Shown here: piece by piece, positions 7,262 to 14,659 of the stretch | How positions within the stretch are numbered: position 1 is the first letter of the stretch | How the letters are laid out: each line of letters starts with the position of its first letter | Assembly: GCA_964593905.1 (NCBI GenBank) | Contig: CAZQLE010000080.1 | Span: 1-15,478 of the forward strand | Direction: 5' to 3' | Source: CAZQLE01 sp964593905 | GTDB lineage: Bacteria > Chloroflexota > Anaerolineae > Anaerolineales > Anaerolineaceae | DNA length: 15,478 bases | Notes under the pieces: model-generated | The model's input: the letters and a program-made list of their open reading frames with translations, nothing else | What the model was told of the DNA's origin: nothing | Databases searched by the model: none | Program-made: the position numbers and the translations under genes

Positions 7262-7385
7262 GTTGGGTTATCGTCAATAATTCTTATGCAGACGCTATAC
7301 TTGTGTAACAATTCAGGCTGCCGGGTAAAGCTCAGCTTTTCCAGGGCTATCTGTTTCTTTCCACTTTTTTTTCTGAGGTTATCTG

Positions 7386-8477
7386 ATGCAAACTTATTCT
7401 GTTCCGATGGTTCCCGGTCCGGTCTTTGTTCCCCAGGAAGTATTCACAGCTTATTGCCAGCCGTTTGGTTCGGCGGATATTGAACCGGAGTATCTTGACC
7501 TGTACCGCAGTGTTGAAGCTGATTTACAGCAGTTGTTGGGCAGCCGCAATCAGGTGGTGATTAAGACCGGTGAAGGTATGATCGCCCTGTGGGGCGCTTT
7601 AAAAAGCTGTTTAAAACCGGGTGACCGGGTTCTGGCGCTGGGTACGGGTGTGTTTGGTTATGGCGTTGGTGATATGGCTCGTTCGCTGGGCATGGAAGTG
7701 CGTACCATCGGCTTTGGATATGATGAGACACTTACCCGCTGGGAGATGATTGAAGACATTGTGGCTTCTTTCAAACCCAAGATGATCACCGCAGTGCATT
7801 GTGAAACCCCATCTGGCACGCTGAACCCGTTGGAGAAGCTGGGTGAAATCAAGCAGCGCCAGAATGTTCCGTTGTTGTATGTGGATGCAGTAGCCAGTGT
7901 GGGCGGCGCGCCGGTGAACGCAGATGTCTGTCAGATTGATTTATGCCTGGGCGGGTCGCAAAAGGCGCTTTCGGTTCCCCCTGGTCTGGCGTTTTTGAGC
8001 GTCAGCCTGCGCGCCTGGGAAGCTGCGCAAGAAGTGGGTTATGTGGGTTATGATGCTCTGCTGCCGTTTCGTCATGCGGTGGAAAATGGGTATTTTCCAT
8101 ACACCCCGGATTGGAACGGTCTGGCGGCGATGAAAGCCGGGGCGCAGATTTTGCTGCGCGACGGCCTTGAAACCACTTTTGCCCGTCATGCGGCTGTGGC
8201 TGAACATACCCGCGACCGTTTGACCAAAATGGGCATCGAAATCTTTCCCAAACCTGAGGCGATTCCAGCACCAACGGTAACGGCCGCCCTGGTGCCCGAT
8301 GGATTTGGCTGGGCTGAATTTGATGCAAGCCTGCGCAGCGAAGGGCTGGTGGTGGGCGGCAGTTATGGTCCGCTGGCGGGTAAGGTGTTTCGACTGGGGC
8401 ATATGGGTTCTCAGGCGGACAGGATTCTGGTGGACCGCGCGCTGGATATCATTGAGGAAAAGATTAGAAAATCCTAA
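7386..8477 (+). CDS. class V PLP-dependent aminotransferase (alanine/serine-glyoxylate type)
   Basis: This 363-residue cytosolic protein has the fold-type I, class V pattern. It shows an N-terminal MVPGP motif (8-12), a cofactor-phosphate loop TGEGMIALWGAL (61-72), HCETPSGT (138-145), and DAVAS with Asp167 for the pyridine nitrogen. SQKAL has Lys193 as the expected Schiff-base lysine, followed by the family's PPGLAFLSVS. The closest family is alanine-glyoxylate / serine-pyruvate / pyridoxamine-pyruvate aminotransferases, and the actual substrate pair cannot be read. The ATG has GAGG seven bases upstream. The gene lies between the kimA terminator and the first B12-dependent regulator, with no terminator before the latter, and carries a box also found in front of that regulator. 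Confidence 0.85.
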   Translation: MQTYSVPMVPGPVFVPQEVFTAYCQPFGSADIEPEYLDLYRSVEADLQQLLGSRNQVVIKTGEGMIALWGALKSCLKPGDRVLALGTGVFGYGVGDMARSLGMEVRTIGFGYDETLTRWEMIEDIVASFKPKMITAVHCETPSGTLNPLEKLGEIKQRQNVPLLYVDAVASVGGAPVNADVCQIDLCLGGSQKALSVPPGLAFLSVSLRAWEAAQEVGYVGYDALLPFRHAVENGYFPYTPDWNGLAAMKAGAQILLRDGLETTFARHAAVAEHTRDRLTKMGIEIFPKPEAIPAPTVTAALVPDGFGWAEFDASLRSEGLVVGGSYGPLAGKVFRLGHMGSQADRILVDRALDIIEEKIRKS

Positions 8478-8482
8478 TGGTT

Positions 8483-8542
8483 TATACAAACCTATTGCAA
8501 CGCTATAAAAACTTTATACAATAAAGGTAAGCTTGTACAATA
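8483..8542 (+). promoter_or_regulatory. promoter of the first CarH-like regulator with TACA boxes
   Basis: -35 TTGCAA (8496-8501) and -10 TACAAT (8518-8523) are 16 bases apart. Around them are TTATACA (8483-8489), a degenerate copy TATTGCA exactly 11 bases later (8494-8500), TTATACA again over the -10 (8515-8521), and GCTTGTACAAT (8532-8542). These resemble CarH operator units but are not evenly phased. The arrangement suggests autoregulation. Confidence 0.55.
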
Positions 8543-8575
8543 TAGTGGCAGCAGGATTTTGAAAGGAAAAGGACG

Positions 8576-9571
8576 ATGACCTCAATAGCAGACCTTCCGG
8601 ACGACCCGAAATACACCATAAAAACGGTATGTGCTCGCACGGGAATTCGCCCTGTAACGCTGCGTGCCTGGGAGCGCCGGCATGAAATTTTGACGCCGCA
8701 CCGTTCAGATAATCGCTATCGTCTGTATTCGGATCGGGATGTGGCGCTGCTGCGCTGGGTGAAAAACCGCGTAGATAATGGTGTTTCAATCAGTAACGCG
8801 GCCCAGGAACTGCGTTCAATGTTGAAAAATGGATTTTGGCCAGATGCCATGCCATCTGTGCCGACCCCCGGGTACGCAATTCATGCCGCCACCCCGCCCG
8901 ATCAATACGCCCGCAATCTTTACCTGGCCTTAATTGAGCATAATGAGCTAAAAGCGGGCGATCTGCTGCGTGAGGCACATGCGATCTTTGATCTGCTGAC
9001 AATCTGTTCGGCCATTATTTCTCCTGCGCTGGTGATGATTGGTGACGCATGGTACCGGGGAGAAATTCGCATAACGACCGAGCATTTCGCAAGCGCTTAT
9101 TTGCGCGGCAAACTGCTTACTCTGATGCAGGCCTACCCGACCCGCCGCAATGCTCCGCATATCCTGTTGGGCTGTGTTCCGACCGAGCAGCACGAAATTG
9201 GGATTTTGATGTTTTCAGTCTTGCTGCGTGCAGAGGGCTATCGGGTGGAGTTTTTGGGCCCAGACCTGCCGTTGGATGATCTGGCTGATTATGCTGCATT
9301 TGAGCGCCCCAATATGGTTGTGCTTTCTGCCACCATGTCTGATTCGGCCGGCGAATTAAAAACCATGCAGAACCGGCTGAAGAAAGTTCGCTCAGCCCCT
9401 ATTTTCGGGTATGGCGGGGCCGCTTTTCGGAACCGGCCGCCGTTGCGCCAGGAGGTTTCTGGCGTTTATCTGGGTGATACGCTGCGCGAAGGGTTGGAAA
9501 CCGTGCGCCTGCTGCTGCCGGTTAGCACCCGCCTGGAACGTGATCTTGAGAAATCTGAAATGCTTACCTGA
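8576..9571 (+). CDS. MerR-type B12-dependent photoreceptor regulator (CarH/LitR family), variant with Tyr at the upper-ligand position
   Basis: This 331-residue transcriptional repressor has three parts. The N-terminal MerR-type helix-turn-helix (about 13-80) contains RPVTLRAWERRHEI and NRYRLYSDRDV. A four-helix region (about 110-188) carries the adenosylcobalamin photoreceptor motif Wx9EH (Trp159, Glu169, His170). The Rossmann B12-binding domain (about 195-315) has ExHxxG with His206 as the likely lower cobalt ligand, plus SATM and GYGG. Known CarH proteins bind DNA as dark-state tetramers with adenosylcobalamin, and light breaks the tetramer. The residue after the Trp is Tyr160, where Thermus CarH has His132, the residue that caps cobalt after photolysis. 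Photochemistry may therefore differ, or the protein may be a non-photosensing paralogue. The start ATG at 8576 follows GAAAGGAAAAGG. Confidence 0.85.
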   Translation: MTSIADLPDDPKYTIKTVCARTGIRPVTLRAWERRHEILTPHRSDNRYRLYSDRDVALLRWVKNRVDNGVSISNAAQELRSMLKNGFWPDAMPSVPTPGYAIHAATPPDQYARNLYLALIEHNELKAGDLLREAHAIFDLLTICSAIISPALVMIGDAWYRGEIRITTEHFASAYLRGKLLTLMQAYPTRRNAPHILLGCVPTEQHEIGILMFSVLLRAEGYRVEFLGPDLPLDDLADYAAFERPNMVVLSATMSDSAGELKTMQNRLKKVRSAPIFGYGGAAFRNRPPLRQEVSGVYLGDTLREGLETVRLLLPVSTRLERDLEKSEMLT

Positions 9572-9597
9572 CAGGCGCTCACAATTTGCAATGTTAC

Positions 9598-9632
9598 AAT
9601 CCCGGTTCAAGCATGGCCGGGATTGGTTTTTT
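9598..9632 (+). terminator. terminator after the first regulator
   Basis: AATCCCGG (9598-9605) pairs perfectly with CCGGGATT (9617-9624) across an 11-base loop. GG and six T (9627-9632) follow. It separates the two regulator genes into different transcription units. Confidence 0.85.
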
Positions 9633-9664
9633 AATATATGGGCCCAATTTGAGTCCGGGTAAGG

Positions 9665-9705
9665 TTCTACAAAAATTAGACAAATGAACATTCCAAACCT
9701 AAAAT
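9665..9705 (+). promoter_or_regulatory. promoter and CarH-type boxes of the second regulator
   Basis: -35 TAGACA (9677-9682) and -10 TAAAAT (9700-9705) are 17 bases apart, each one mismatch from consensus. Two direct repeats, TTCTACA (9665-9671) and TTAGACA (9676-9682), are exactly 11 bases apart and overlap the -35, the spacing known for CarH operators. Autoregulation or cross-regulation is likely. Confidence 0.55.
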
Positions 9706-9723
9706 AACGTCAAGTCGAGCTGG

Positions 9724-9766
9724 GCTGCCGGCAGCTTTTTGGGCATGTTTTGCGCAGCCAGGCTGC
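9724..9766 (+). ncRNA. structured leader of the second regulator, possible attenuator
   Basis: The region between the promoter and the ATG holds GCTGCCGGCAGC followed by five T (9724-9740), which resembles a small terminator. It also holds GCAGCC-A-GGCTGC (9754-9766). GGCTGC at 9723-9728 could pair instead with GCAGCC at 9754-9759, so two exclusive folds are possible. No known riboswitch consensus is recognised. Confidence 0.35.
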
Positions 9767-9836
9767 AAAAAAGAGATGTCTTGTGGATCGATTTTAAAAT
9801 AGGTCCCCGCGGTTATAAAGCAGGAAGAGGTTTGCA

Positions 9837-10781
9837 ATGTCCAACAATCGAACTCCGGTATACAACATAAAGGCCGTCTCGCGTCTGGTTGGATTGTTGC
9901 CGGTCACCCTTCGCGCCTGGGAGCGCCGGTATGGACTGCCAATCCCTCAACGCGGCGAGCAGGGTTACCGTCTATATTCGGAACATGATCTGCGTACGCT
10001 GCGCTGGTTGAAACAGCAAATTGATGGAGGGTTGAGTATCAGCCGGGCGGTCGAATATTTAAATGAGCTGCGTGAAACCGGCCAGGACCCGGCCGATTTT
10101 TCTTTTCAAACGCTGGTTTTACCCTCAGAAGCGCCTTCTGCTTCGGTGGAGCATCTTTCCAATGAACTGCTGTCTTCTCTGGTGGGCTTTAATGAAAAAA
10201 ATGCAGCCGATCTAATGCGGCGTGCCTTTTCTCTATATTCGGTTGACAGGGTGTTGATTGAGATTGTGCAACCGGCGCTGGTTGAAATTGGTGAAGCCTG
10301 GCATCGCGGTGAACTGCCCATCGCAACCGAGCATTATGCAACCCAGTATATTATGCAGCACTTAATGAGCATGCTGGCCGCTTCAACACCCGCGGTGCAA
10401 CCGGGCGTCATTGTGGCGGCCTGTGCGCCGGGAGAGATGCATCAGATTGGGATTTTGATGCTGGTGGTGATGCTGCGCTGGCGGGGGTGGGATGTTAAAT
10501 ACCTGGGCCCAGATTTGAAGTTGGATCGTCTGGAAGACGCTTTGCGCCCGATTCATCCGCGAATGCTGCTTTTTACTGCGACGAGGGTTGAAGCGGCGCA
10601 AGAAATGCTGCGGCTTCCAGAAATCTTGCAACGCTTTCCCGAGCCTCACCCGCTGGTGGTGCTGGGCGGACAAGGTTTTGAAAACTGGCTTTTGCCCGGA
10701 CAAATCCCGGCCATTTATATTCAGGCGCGTCCTTCTGAAACTGTGGAAAAAATTGAAGCGTTGTTGCATAACCGCCGTTGA
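9837..10781 (+). CDS. carH: MerR-type B12-dependent photoreceptor repressor (CarH-like)
   Basis: This 314-residue paralogue of the preceding regulator has the same three-part build. The MerR helix-turn-helix lies at about 8-75 (LLPVTLRAWERRYGLP, YRLYSEHDL). The four-helix light-sensing region lies at about 105-183, and the B12-binding domain at about 190-312 contains PGEMHQIG with His202 as the likely lower axial ligand. Its photoreceptor motif is complete: Trp155-His156, then Glu165-His166, matching Thermus CarH W131, H132, E141 and H142. In that family, adenosylcobalamin makes a DNA-binding tetramer in the dark, and light cleaves the Co-C bond and releases DNA, turning on carotenoid genes. 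crtI and crtB follow directly, with CarH-type repeats in their promoter. GGAAGAGG (9823-9830) lies six bases before the ATG. Confidence 0.9.
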   Translation: MSNNRTPVYNIKAVSRLVGLLPVTLRAWERRYGLPIPQRGEQGYRLYSEHDLRTLRWLKQQIDGGLSISRAVEYLNELRETGQDPADFSFQTLVLPSEAPSASVEHLSNELLSSLVGFNEKNAADLMRRAFSLYSVDRVLIEIVQPALVEIGEAWHRGELPIATEHYATQYIMQHLMSMLAASTPAVQPGVIVAACAPGEMHQIGILMLVVMLRWRGWDVKYLGPDLKLDRLEDALRPIHPRMLLFTATRVEAAQEMLRLPEILQRFPEPHPLVVLGGQGFENWLLPGQIPAIYIQARPSETVEKIEALLHNRR

Positions 10782-10790
10782 TGCTTTTGG

Positions 10791-10813
10791 CCCGGGCGTT
10801 TGCGCCCGGGTTT
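10791..10813 (+). terminator. hairpin terminator after the second regulator
   Basis: CCCGGGCG (10791-10798) and CGCCCGGG (10803-10810) form a perfect 8-bp stem with a TTTG loop. Only three T follow, so termination may be incomplete. Confidence 0.7.
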
Positions 10814-10834
10814 GGTGACAGCGGTCTGGTTTAG

Positions 10835-10864
10835 TTGAAAATGGCGGGGGCTTTGCAGTACACT
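10835..10864 (+). promoter_or_regulatory. possible distal promoter before crtI
   Basis: TTGAAA (10835-10840) and TACACT (10859-10864) are separated by 18 bases. If used, it would give a 5' leader of about 150 bases running through the TACA repeats. A second, more proximal promoter candidate lies inside those repeats. Confidence 0.4.
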
Positions 10865-10920
10865 ATATCTGGGCCTGTGTTCATCGGGGGTGTGGGGGCC
10901 CGCCAGCATCAGGCTAAAGC

Positions 10921-10970
10921 CTGTACAAGTGATTGTTCCCCTGTTACATAGATGCTACAAATTATCTACA
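10921..10970 (+). promoter_or_regulatory. CarH-type operator (11-bp direct repeats) with embedded crtI promoter
   Basis: TGTTACA (10942), TGCTACA (10953) and ATCTACA (10964) are three direct repeats at exact 11-bp intervals. A fourth copy, CTGTACA, begins at 10921, 21 bases before the first. A promoter fits inside: -35 TTGTTC (10933-10938), 17 bases, -10 TACAAA (10956-10961), so bound repressor would cover the spacer and -10. CarH proteins are known to bind arrays of such 11-bp direct repeats. This is the strongest regulatory link between the two regulators and the carotenoid genes. Confidence 0.75.
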
Positions 10971-11023
10971 GGAAGCTGCAGATGCAAAGAACCAACACCT
11001 GAACGGGAGGGTTAAAAATCAGC

Positions 11024-12503
11024 ATGAACAAGAAAATCATCATCATCGGGAGTGGCTTTGGTGCGTTGGGGGCGGCCTGCCGGCTGGCGGCGCATGGGCA
11101 CGAAGTAGAGATGTTTGAAAAGCGCGACAAGCCCGGCGGGCGTGGGTATACGTATGAGATTAACGGCTTTAAGTTTGATGGCGGGCCGACTGTCATCACC
11201 GCACCGTGGATGTTTGATGAGATTTTTGAGCTTGCCGGGCGCAAACGTGAAGATTATGTAAAATTTGTGCCGGTGGACCCTTTTTACCGAATTTTTGATT
11301 CCAAAGGCTTTGGCTTCGACTATAACAACAACTCTGATTTTATTTACAGCGAAATTGCGCGTGTCAACCCGCGGGATGTGGAAGGGTATCGCCGCTTTTT
11401 AGCGACGACCAAACCCATTTTTGAAAAAGGGTTTGTGCAGTTGGCCGATCAGCCTTTTTCCAGTGTGATGGATATGCTTAAGGTTGCGCCGGATCTGATC
11501 AAGATGCAGTCGTATAAAAGCGTTTATGGTTATGTGTCGCAGTTCATTGAAAATGATTTCCTGCGTCAGGTGTTTTCATTTCACCCGCTGCTGGTGGGCG
11601 GGAACCCGTTTGACACCTCAAGCATTTATGCCATGATCCATTACCTCGAACGTGAATGGGGGGTGTGGTATGCGCTGGGGGGCACGGGNNNNNNNNNNCG
11701 CGCTGATTAAGCTGTTTGAAGAGCTGGGCGGCAAGCTGCACTTGAATGCTGAGGTGACCGAAATTCTCGCCGAACCAGGCCGGGTGGACGGCATTCGGCT
11801 GGCAGATGGCAGCATTCACCGCGCCGATATTCTGGTGTCGAACCAGGATTCTGCCACTACCTACCAATCGTTGATCCCGGCGCAGTACCGGCGCGTGAAC
11901 ACCGATGCAAAGTACAACCGCCTGCGTTACAGCATGTCGCTGTTTGTGATTTATTTTGGCACCCGCCGCCGTTATACCGATAGTAAACTGGCGCATCACA
12001 ATATTATTCTGGGAGAACGCTATAAGGGTTTGCTGGATGATATTTTTGACCGCAAATTCCTGGCAGAAGATTTTTCATTGTATCTGCATATGCCGACCAT
12101 TACCGATCCATCCATGGCTCCCGAAGGCTGCGAGTCGTTTTATGTGCTCTCTCCGGTGCCGCATCTCGATTCGGGCGTCGATTGGACGAAAATGGCCCGG
12201 CCGTATCGCGACTGGATTATGCAGTTTTTGGAAGAAAACTATCTGCCGGATTTGCGCGCCAATATTGTCGCGGAACATTATATCGATCCGTTGCATTTTC
12301 AGGGCACACTCAACAGCTTTAAGGGTGCAGCTTTCTCTGTGCAGCCCATTTTGACCCAGTCGGCTTATTTCCGACCGCATAACCGCTCGGAAGATTTTGA
12401 TAATCTTTACCTGGTTGGCGCGGGAACCCACCCCGGAGCCGGTTTGCCGGGGGTGTTGTCATCTTCAAAGATTGCGGAAAAGCTGATTCAAGAATCGTTG
12501 TAA
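11024..12503 (+). CDS. crtI: phytoene desaturase (CrtI family), interrupted by a 10-N assembly gap
   Basis: This FAD-dependent carotenoid desaturase introduces the conjugated double bonds of phytoene-type precursors at the membrane. The N-terminal dinucleotide-binding fold reads IIIIGSGFGALGAACRL...EKRDKPGGRG (about residues 5-41), and FDGGPTVITAPWMF follows. The C-terminal family signature is YLVGAGTHPGAGLPGVLSSSKIAEKL. Ten Ns (11689-11698) follow GGTG, and the second half resumes as ALIKLFEELGG in another frame. The frame joins if the true gap is a multiple of three. Relatives have about four residues there, so 12 bases, giving about 493 residues, a normal length. GGGAGGG (11005-11011) precedes the ATG with a long 12-base spacing. 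crtB follows by 31 bases. C30 versus C40 substrate cannot be settled here. Confidence 0.9.
11689..11698. other. assembly gap (10 N)
   Basis: Ten undetermined bases lie inside crtI. The flanking reading frames differ by one base across the gap, so ten is a placeholder and not the true length. Confidence 0.98.
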
Positions 12504-12534
12504 ATCGATTTGAGTCGTGTGGAGGATTATCGGT

Positions 12535-13425
12535 ATGAACGCGCATGTGGAAGCCCCGTCCATGAAAACCATCGATTGGAACTGGATTCAGACTGAAACT
12601 GAAAAAATCATTCGCCAGCATTCCAGGACCTTTTATTTTGCGACCGGGCTGCTCCCTTTACAAATTCGCAGCGCAATCCGCGCCCTGTATGGTTTTTGCA
12701 GGGTGACCGATGATCTGGTGGATCGTAACGGCGCCTGCGAAGAGGATCTGGAACGGTGGCGGGCAGAGGTGAACCGGCCGCTGGAAGAACAAACAGACCC
12801 GGTATTGCTGTTGTGGGCGCGGGTAAGAAAAAGTTATGCGGTGAACCGTCGTTACGAGAAAGAGCTGATCGACGGGGTGCGGATGGATCTGGCTTCAAAG
12901 ACCTATGCCACCTGGGCTGAGCTGGAGAACTACTGTTATCATGTGGCCTCAACGGTCGGACTTTTATCCATTCCGATCATTGGTCTGGTTCCGGGGGCGC
13001 AGCTTGAAACCGCCGAGCGTTATGCCCGTCAACTGGGCATTGCGTTGCAGTTGACCAATATCTTGCGCGATGTCGGCGAAGATCTTAACCGCGGCCGGAT
13101 CTATTTGCCCGAAGAAGATCTGGCCCGGTTTGGTCTGACGTATCAGGATATTCATGCCCGTGTCGTTGACGAACGATTTAGAGCGCTGCTAAGGTTTGAA
13201 ATTGCGCGGGCGCGTGAATTGTATGCCGCCGCACTGCCCGGCATTGCGTTGCTCAGTTCTTCTGCCCGGCCGGCTGTGGCTGCGGCTGCAAGTTTATACG
13301 CGGCCATTCTGGGACAGATTGAGAAAATTGATTTTCAGGTTTATTTGCAGCGGGCGCATACATCGGCGTTTCAAAAGCTGGTTTTGCTGCCCAAAATTTT
13401 GTTGCAGGCCGGATGGCCAAAATAA
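12535..13425 (+). CDS. crtB: phytoene synthase (squalene/phytoene synthase family)
   Basis: This 296-residue enzyme condenses two prenyl diphosphates (normally geranylgeranyl diphosphate) into phytoene, the substrate of the upstream CrtI. The two Mg-diphosphate-binding motifs are visible: DDLVD (59-63, in YGFCRVTDDLVD) and NILRDVGED (175-183, followed by LNRGRIYLP). The YCYHVAST segment (133-140) is typical of the family. The length is normal for bacterial CrtB. The ATG at 12535 has GGAGG (12521-12525) nine bases upstream and is preferred over the in-frame GTG at 12517, which lacks a site. It lies 31 bases after crtI with no terminator between, so they form an operon. It ends at a strong terminator. 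A C30 dehydrosqualene synthase is a less likely alternative. Confidence 0.92.
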   Translation: MNAHVEAPSMKTIDWNWIQTETEKIIRQHSRTFYFATGLLPLQIRSAIRALYGFCRVTDDLVDRNGACEEDLERWRAEVNRPLEEQTDPVLLLWARVRKSYAVNRRYEKELIDGVRMDLASKTYATWAELENYCYHVASTVGLLSIPIIGLVPGAQLETAERYARQLGIALQLTNILRDVGEDLNRGRIYLPEEDLARFGLTYQDIHARVVDERFRALLRFEIARARELYAAALPGIALLSSSARPAVAAAASLYAAILGQIEKIDFQVYLQRAHTSAFQKLVLLPKILLQAGWPK

Positions 13426-13447
13426 TTCTGAAGGCTCAAAGTTTGAG

Positions 13448-13477
13448 AATGCAGGTGCGATGCACCTGCATTTTTTT
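13448..13477 (+). terminator. strong terminator of the crtIB operon
   Basis: AATGCAGGTGC (13448-13458) pairs perfectly with GCACCTGCATT (13462-13472) around a GAT loop, and the T tract runs from 13471 to 13477. It lies 22 bases after the crtB stop. Confidence 0.93.
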
Positions 13478-13513
13478 ATTGCTGTGCTCAATTTGATAAG
13501 GGGCGGCGCAAAC

Positions 13514-13546
13514 TACAGATGAAAGCGGTTATCGCTTTCATCTGTA
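13514..13546. repeat. perfect 14-bp-stem inverted repeat upstream of the CDF gene
   Basis: TACAGATGAAAGCG (13514-13527) and CGCTTTCATCTGTA (13533-13546) are exact inverted complements around GTTAT. It is followed by A residues rather than T, so it is not a plus-strand terminator. It could be an operator for the metal exporter downstream, or an RNA hairpin. Confidence 0.75.
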
Positions 13547-13584
13547 AAAATCGGCAAAAATTGGTTTAGAATACAGTTTAAGCA

Positions 13585-13641
13585 TGATTAAAGGGCTGTG
13601 CGGTTTGGCCGGACAGCCGAAACACCAAACTTATTTAATCA
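13585..13641 (+). other. nested inverted repeats in the leader of the CDF gene
   Basis: TGATTAAA (13585-13592) and TTTAATCA (13634-13641) are a perfect 8-bp pair. They enclose GGCTGT (13594-13599) and ACAGCC (13613-13618), another perfect pair. The region ends 47 bases before the ATG. It may be a structured 5' leader, but no known riboswitch consensus is recognised. Confidence 0.4.
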
Positions 13642-13688
13642 GACGGATAAAACACCCGTCATGGACTGCATAGAGAAATGGCGTAAGA

Positions 13689-14633
13689 ATGAAACCACAT
13701 CAAAACACAGGCACTGAAAAAAGACTGATTCTTTCGATTGGATTAACCCTGGTAATATTTTTTGTTCAGGTTGTGGGAGGAATTTGGACCGGCAGTCTGG
13801 CTTTATTATCGGATGCGGCGCATATCTTTATGGATGTGTTTGCCCTGGTGTTAAGCTATGCCGCGCTGCGCATCTCTGCCCGGCCGGCAGATGATGAGCA
13901 CACCTTTGGCTGGCACCGGGTGGAGGTGCTTGCCGCATTGATCAACGGTCTGTCGCTGCTGGTCATCTCGGTTGGAATCTGGCGTGAGGCTTATCTGCGC
14001 TGGCAAGCCCCCGGTGAGATTCGCGGAATAGAGATGTTGATTATTGCGGTGGTGGGCTTGATCTTTAATCTCGTTGTAGCCAAAATTCTGGGCGGTCATA
14101 CCCATACCGATCATACACATGCTGATGGCGGGACACATGCACATGTGCATACTGCCGGTGAACAAGACCTGAATGTGCAGTCGGCCTTTTTGCATGTGGT
14201 GGGTGATGCAATTTCATCGGTGGGGGTGATTCTGGCTGCGGTGGTGATTTCTTTAACCGGTTGGACCTGGATCGACCCGTTGATCTCGGCGCTGATTGGC
14301 GGAATCATCCTGTTTGGTTCTTATCGGGTTTTGCGCGGCGCTTTACATATTCTGGTAGAAGGCGCGCCGCAGGGTTTGAATCGCAAAGAGATTGCCGGCG
14401 CGCTCTTGGCGGTTCCGGGGGTTGGGGCTGTGCACGATTTGCATGTGTGGAGTTTGTGTTCGGGGCGGTCTGCGCTTAGCGCACATGTGGTCATGGCGAA
14501 CGGGCGAGAACCGGAGAAGAACAACGTGCTGCTTTCACAATTGAATGAGCTTTTGCTGCACCGCTTTGGAATTGGGCACACCACCTTGCAGATTGAAGAT
14601 ACACCCTGTTCACAACCGGGAACCTGTGACTGA
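13689..14633 (+). CDS. cation diffusion facilitator metal exporter (Zn-type, CzcD/ZitB-like)
   Basis: This 314-residue inner-membrane antiporter exports divalent metal, most likely Zn2+, in exchange for protons. Six helices are predicted. The HxxxD metal site is present in helix 2 (His45, Asp49 in SDAAHIFMD) and in helix 5 (His169, Asp173 in HVVGD). This HD-HD arrangement is the zinc-type pattern. Between helices 4 and 5 lies a His-rich cytosolic loop (137-154, HTHTDHTHADGGTHAHVH). The C-terminal cytosolic dimer domain includes AVPGVGAVHDLHVWSL (241-256). The start ATG has only a weak ribosome site. The upstream region carries two sets of inverted repeats that may control it. It is separated from crtB by a terminator and has no evident link to carotenoids. 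Confidence 0.9.
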   Translation: MKPHQNTGTEKRLILSIGLTLVIFFVQVVGGIWTGSLALLSDAAHIFMDVFALVLSYAALRISARPADDEHTFGWHRVEVLAALINGLSLLVISVGIWREAYLRWQAPGEIRGIEMLIIAVVGLIFNLVVAKILGGHTHTDHTHADGGTHAHVHTAGEQDLNVQSAFLHVVGDAISSVGVILAAVVISLTGWTWIDPLISALIGGIILFGSYRVLRGALHILVEGAPQGLNRKEIAGALLAVPGVGAVHDLHVWSLCSGRSALSAHVVMANGREPEKNNVLLSQLNELLLHRFGIGHTTLQIEDTPCSQPGTCD

Positions 14634-14636
14634 GTC

Positions 14637-14659
14637 GCCCGGCAAAGCAGGCTTTTTTT
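14637..14659 (+). terminator. probable weak terminator after the CDF gene
   Basis: GCC (14637-14639) and GGC (14650-14652) close an imperfect hairpin with an inner GC/GC pair and an AAA loop, followed directly by seven T (14653-14659). The T tract is good and the stem poor. Confidence 0.45.

Noticed and set aside
7286..7301. TATACT before the aminotransferase as a -10 element
   Set aside because: TATACT (7296-7301) has no -35 at a usable distance; the nearest candidate TTGGGT is 27 bases away.
7941..8489. 182-codon minus-strand frame opposite the aminotransferase
   Set aside because: It is a shadow of a clear class V aminotransferase frame and has no ribosome site or domain.
9571..9836. Cobalamin riboswitch before the second B12-binding regulator
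   Set aside because: The region has hairpins but no recognisable B12-box core. The B12 link is through the protein domains.
11652..12503. A separate second desaturase or a crtI pseudogene
   Set aside because: The halves are complementary parts of one CrtI protein, and the only break is the N gap, whose size is a placeholder.
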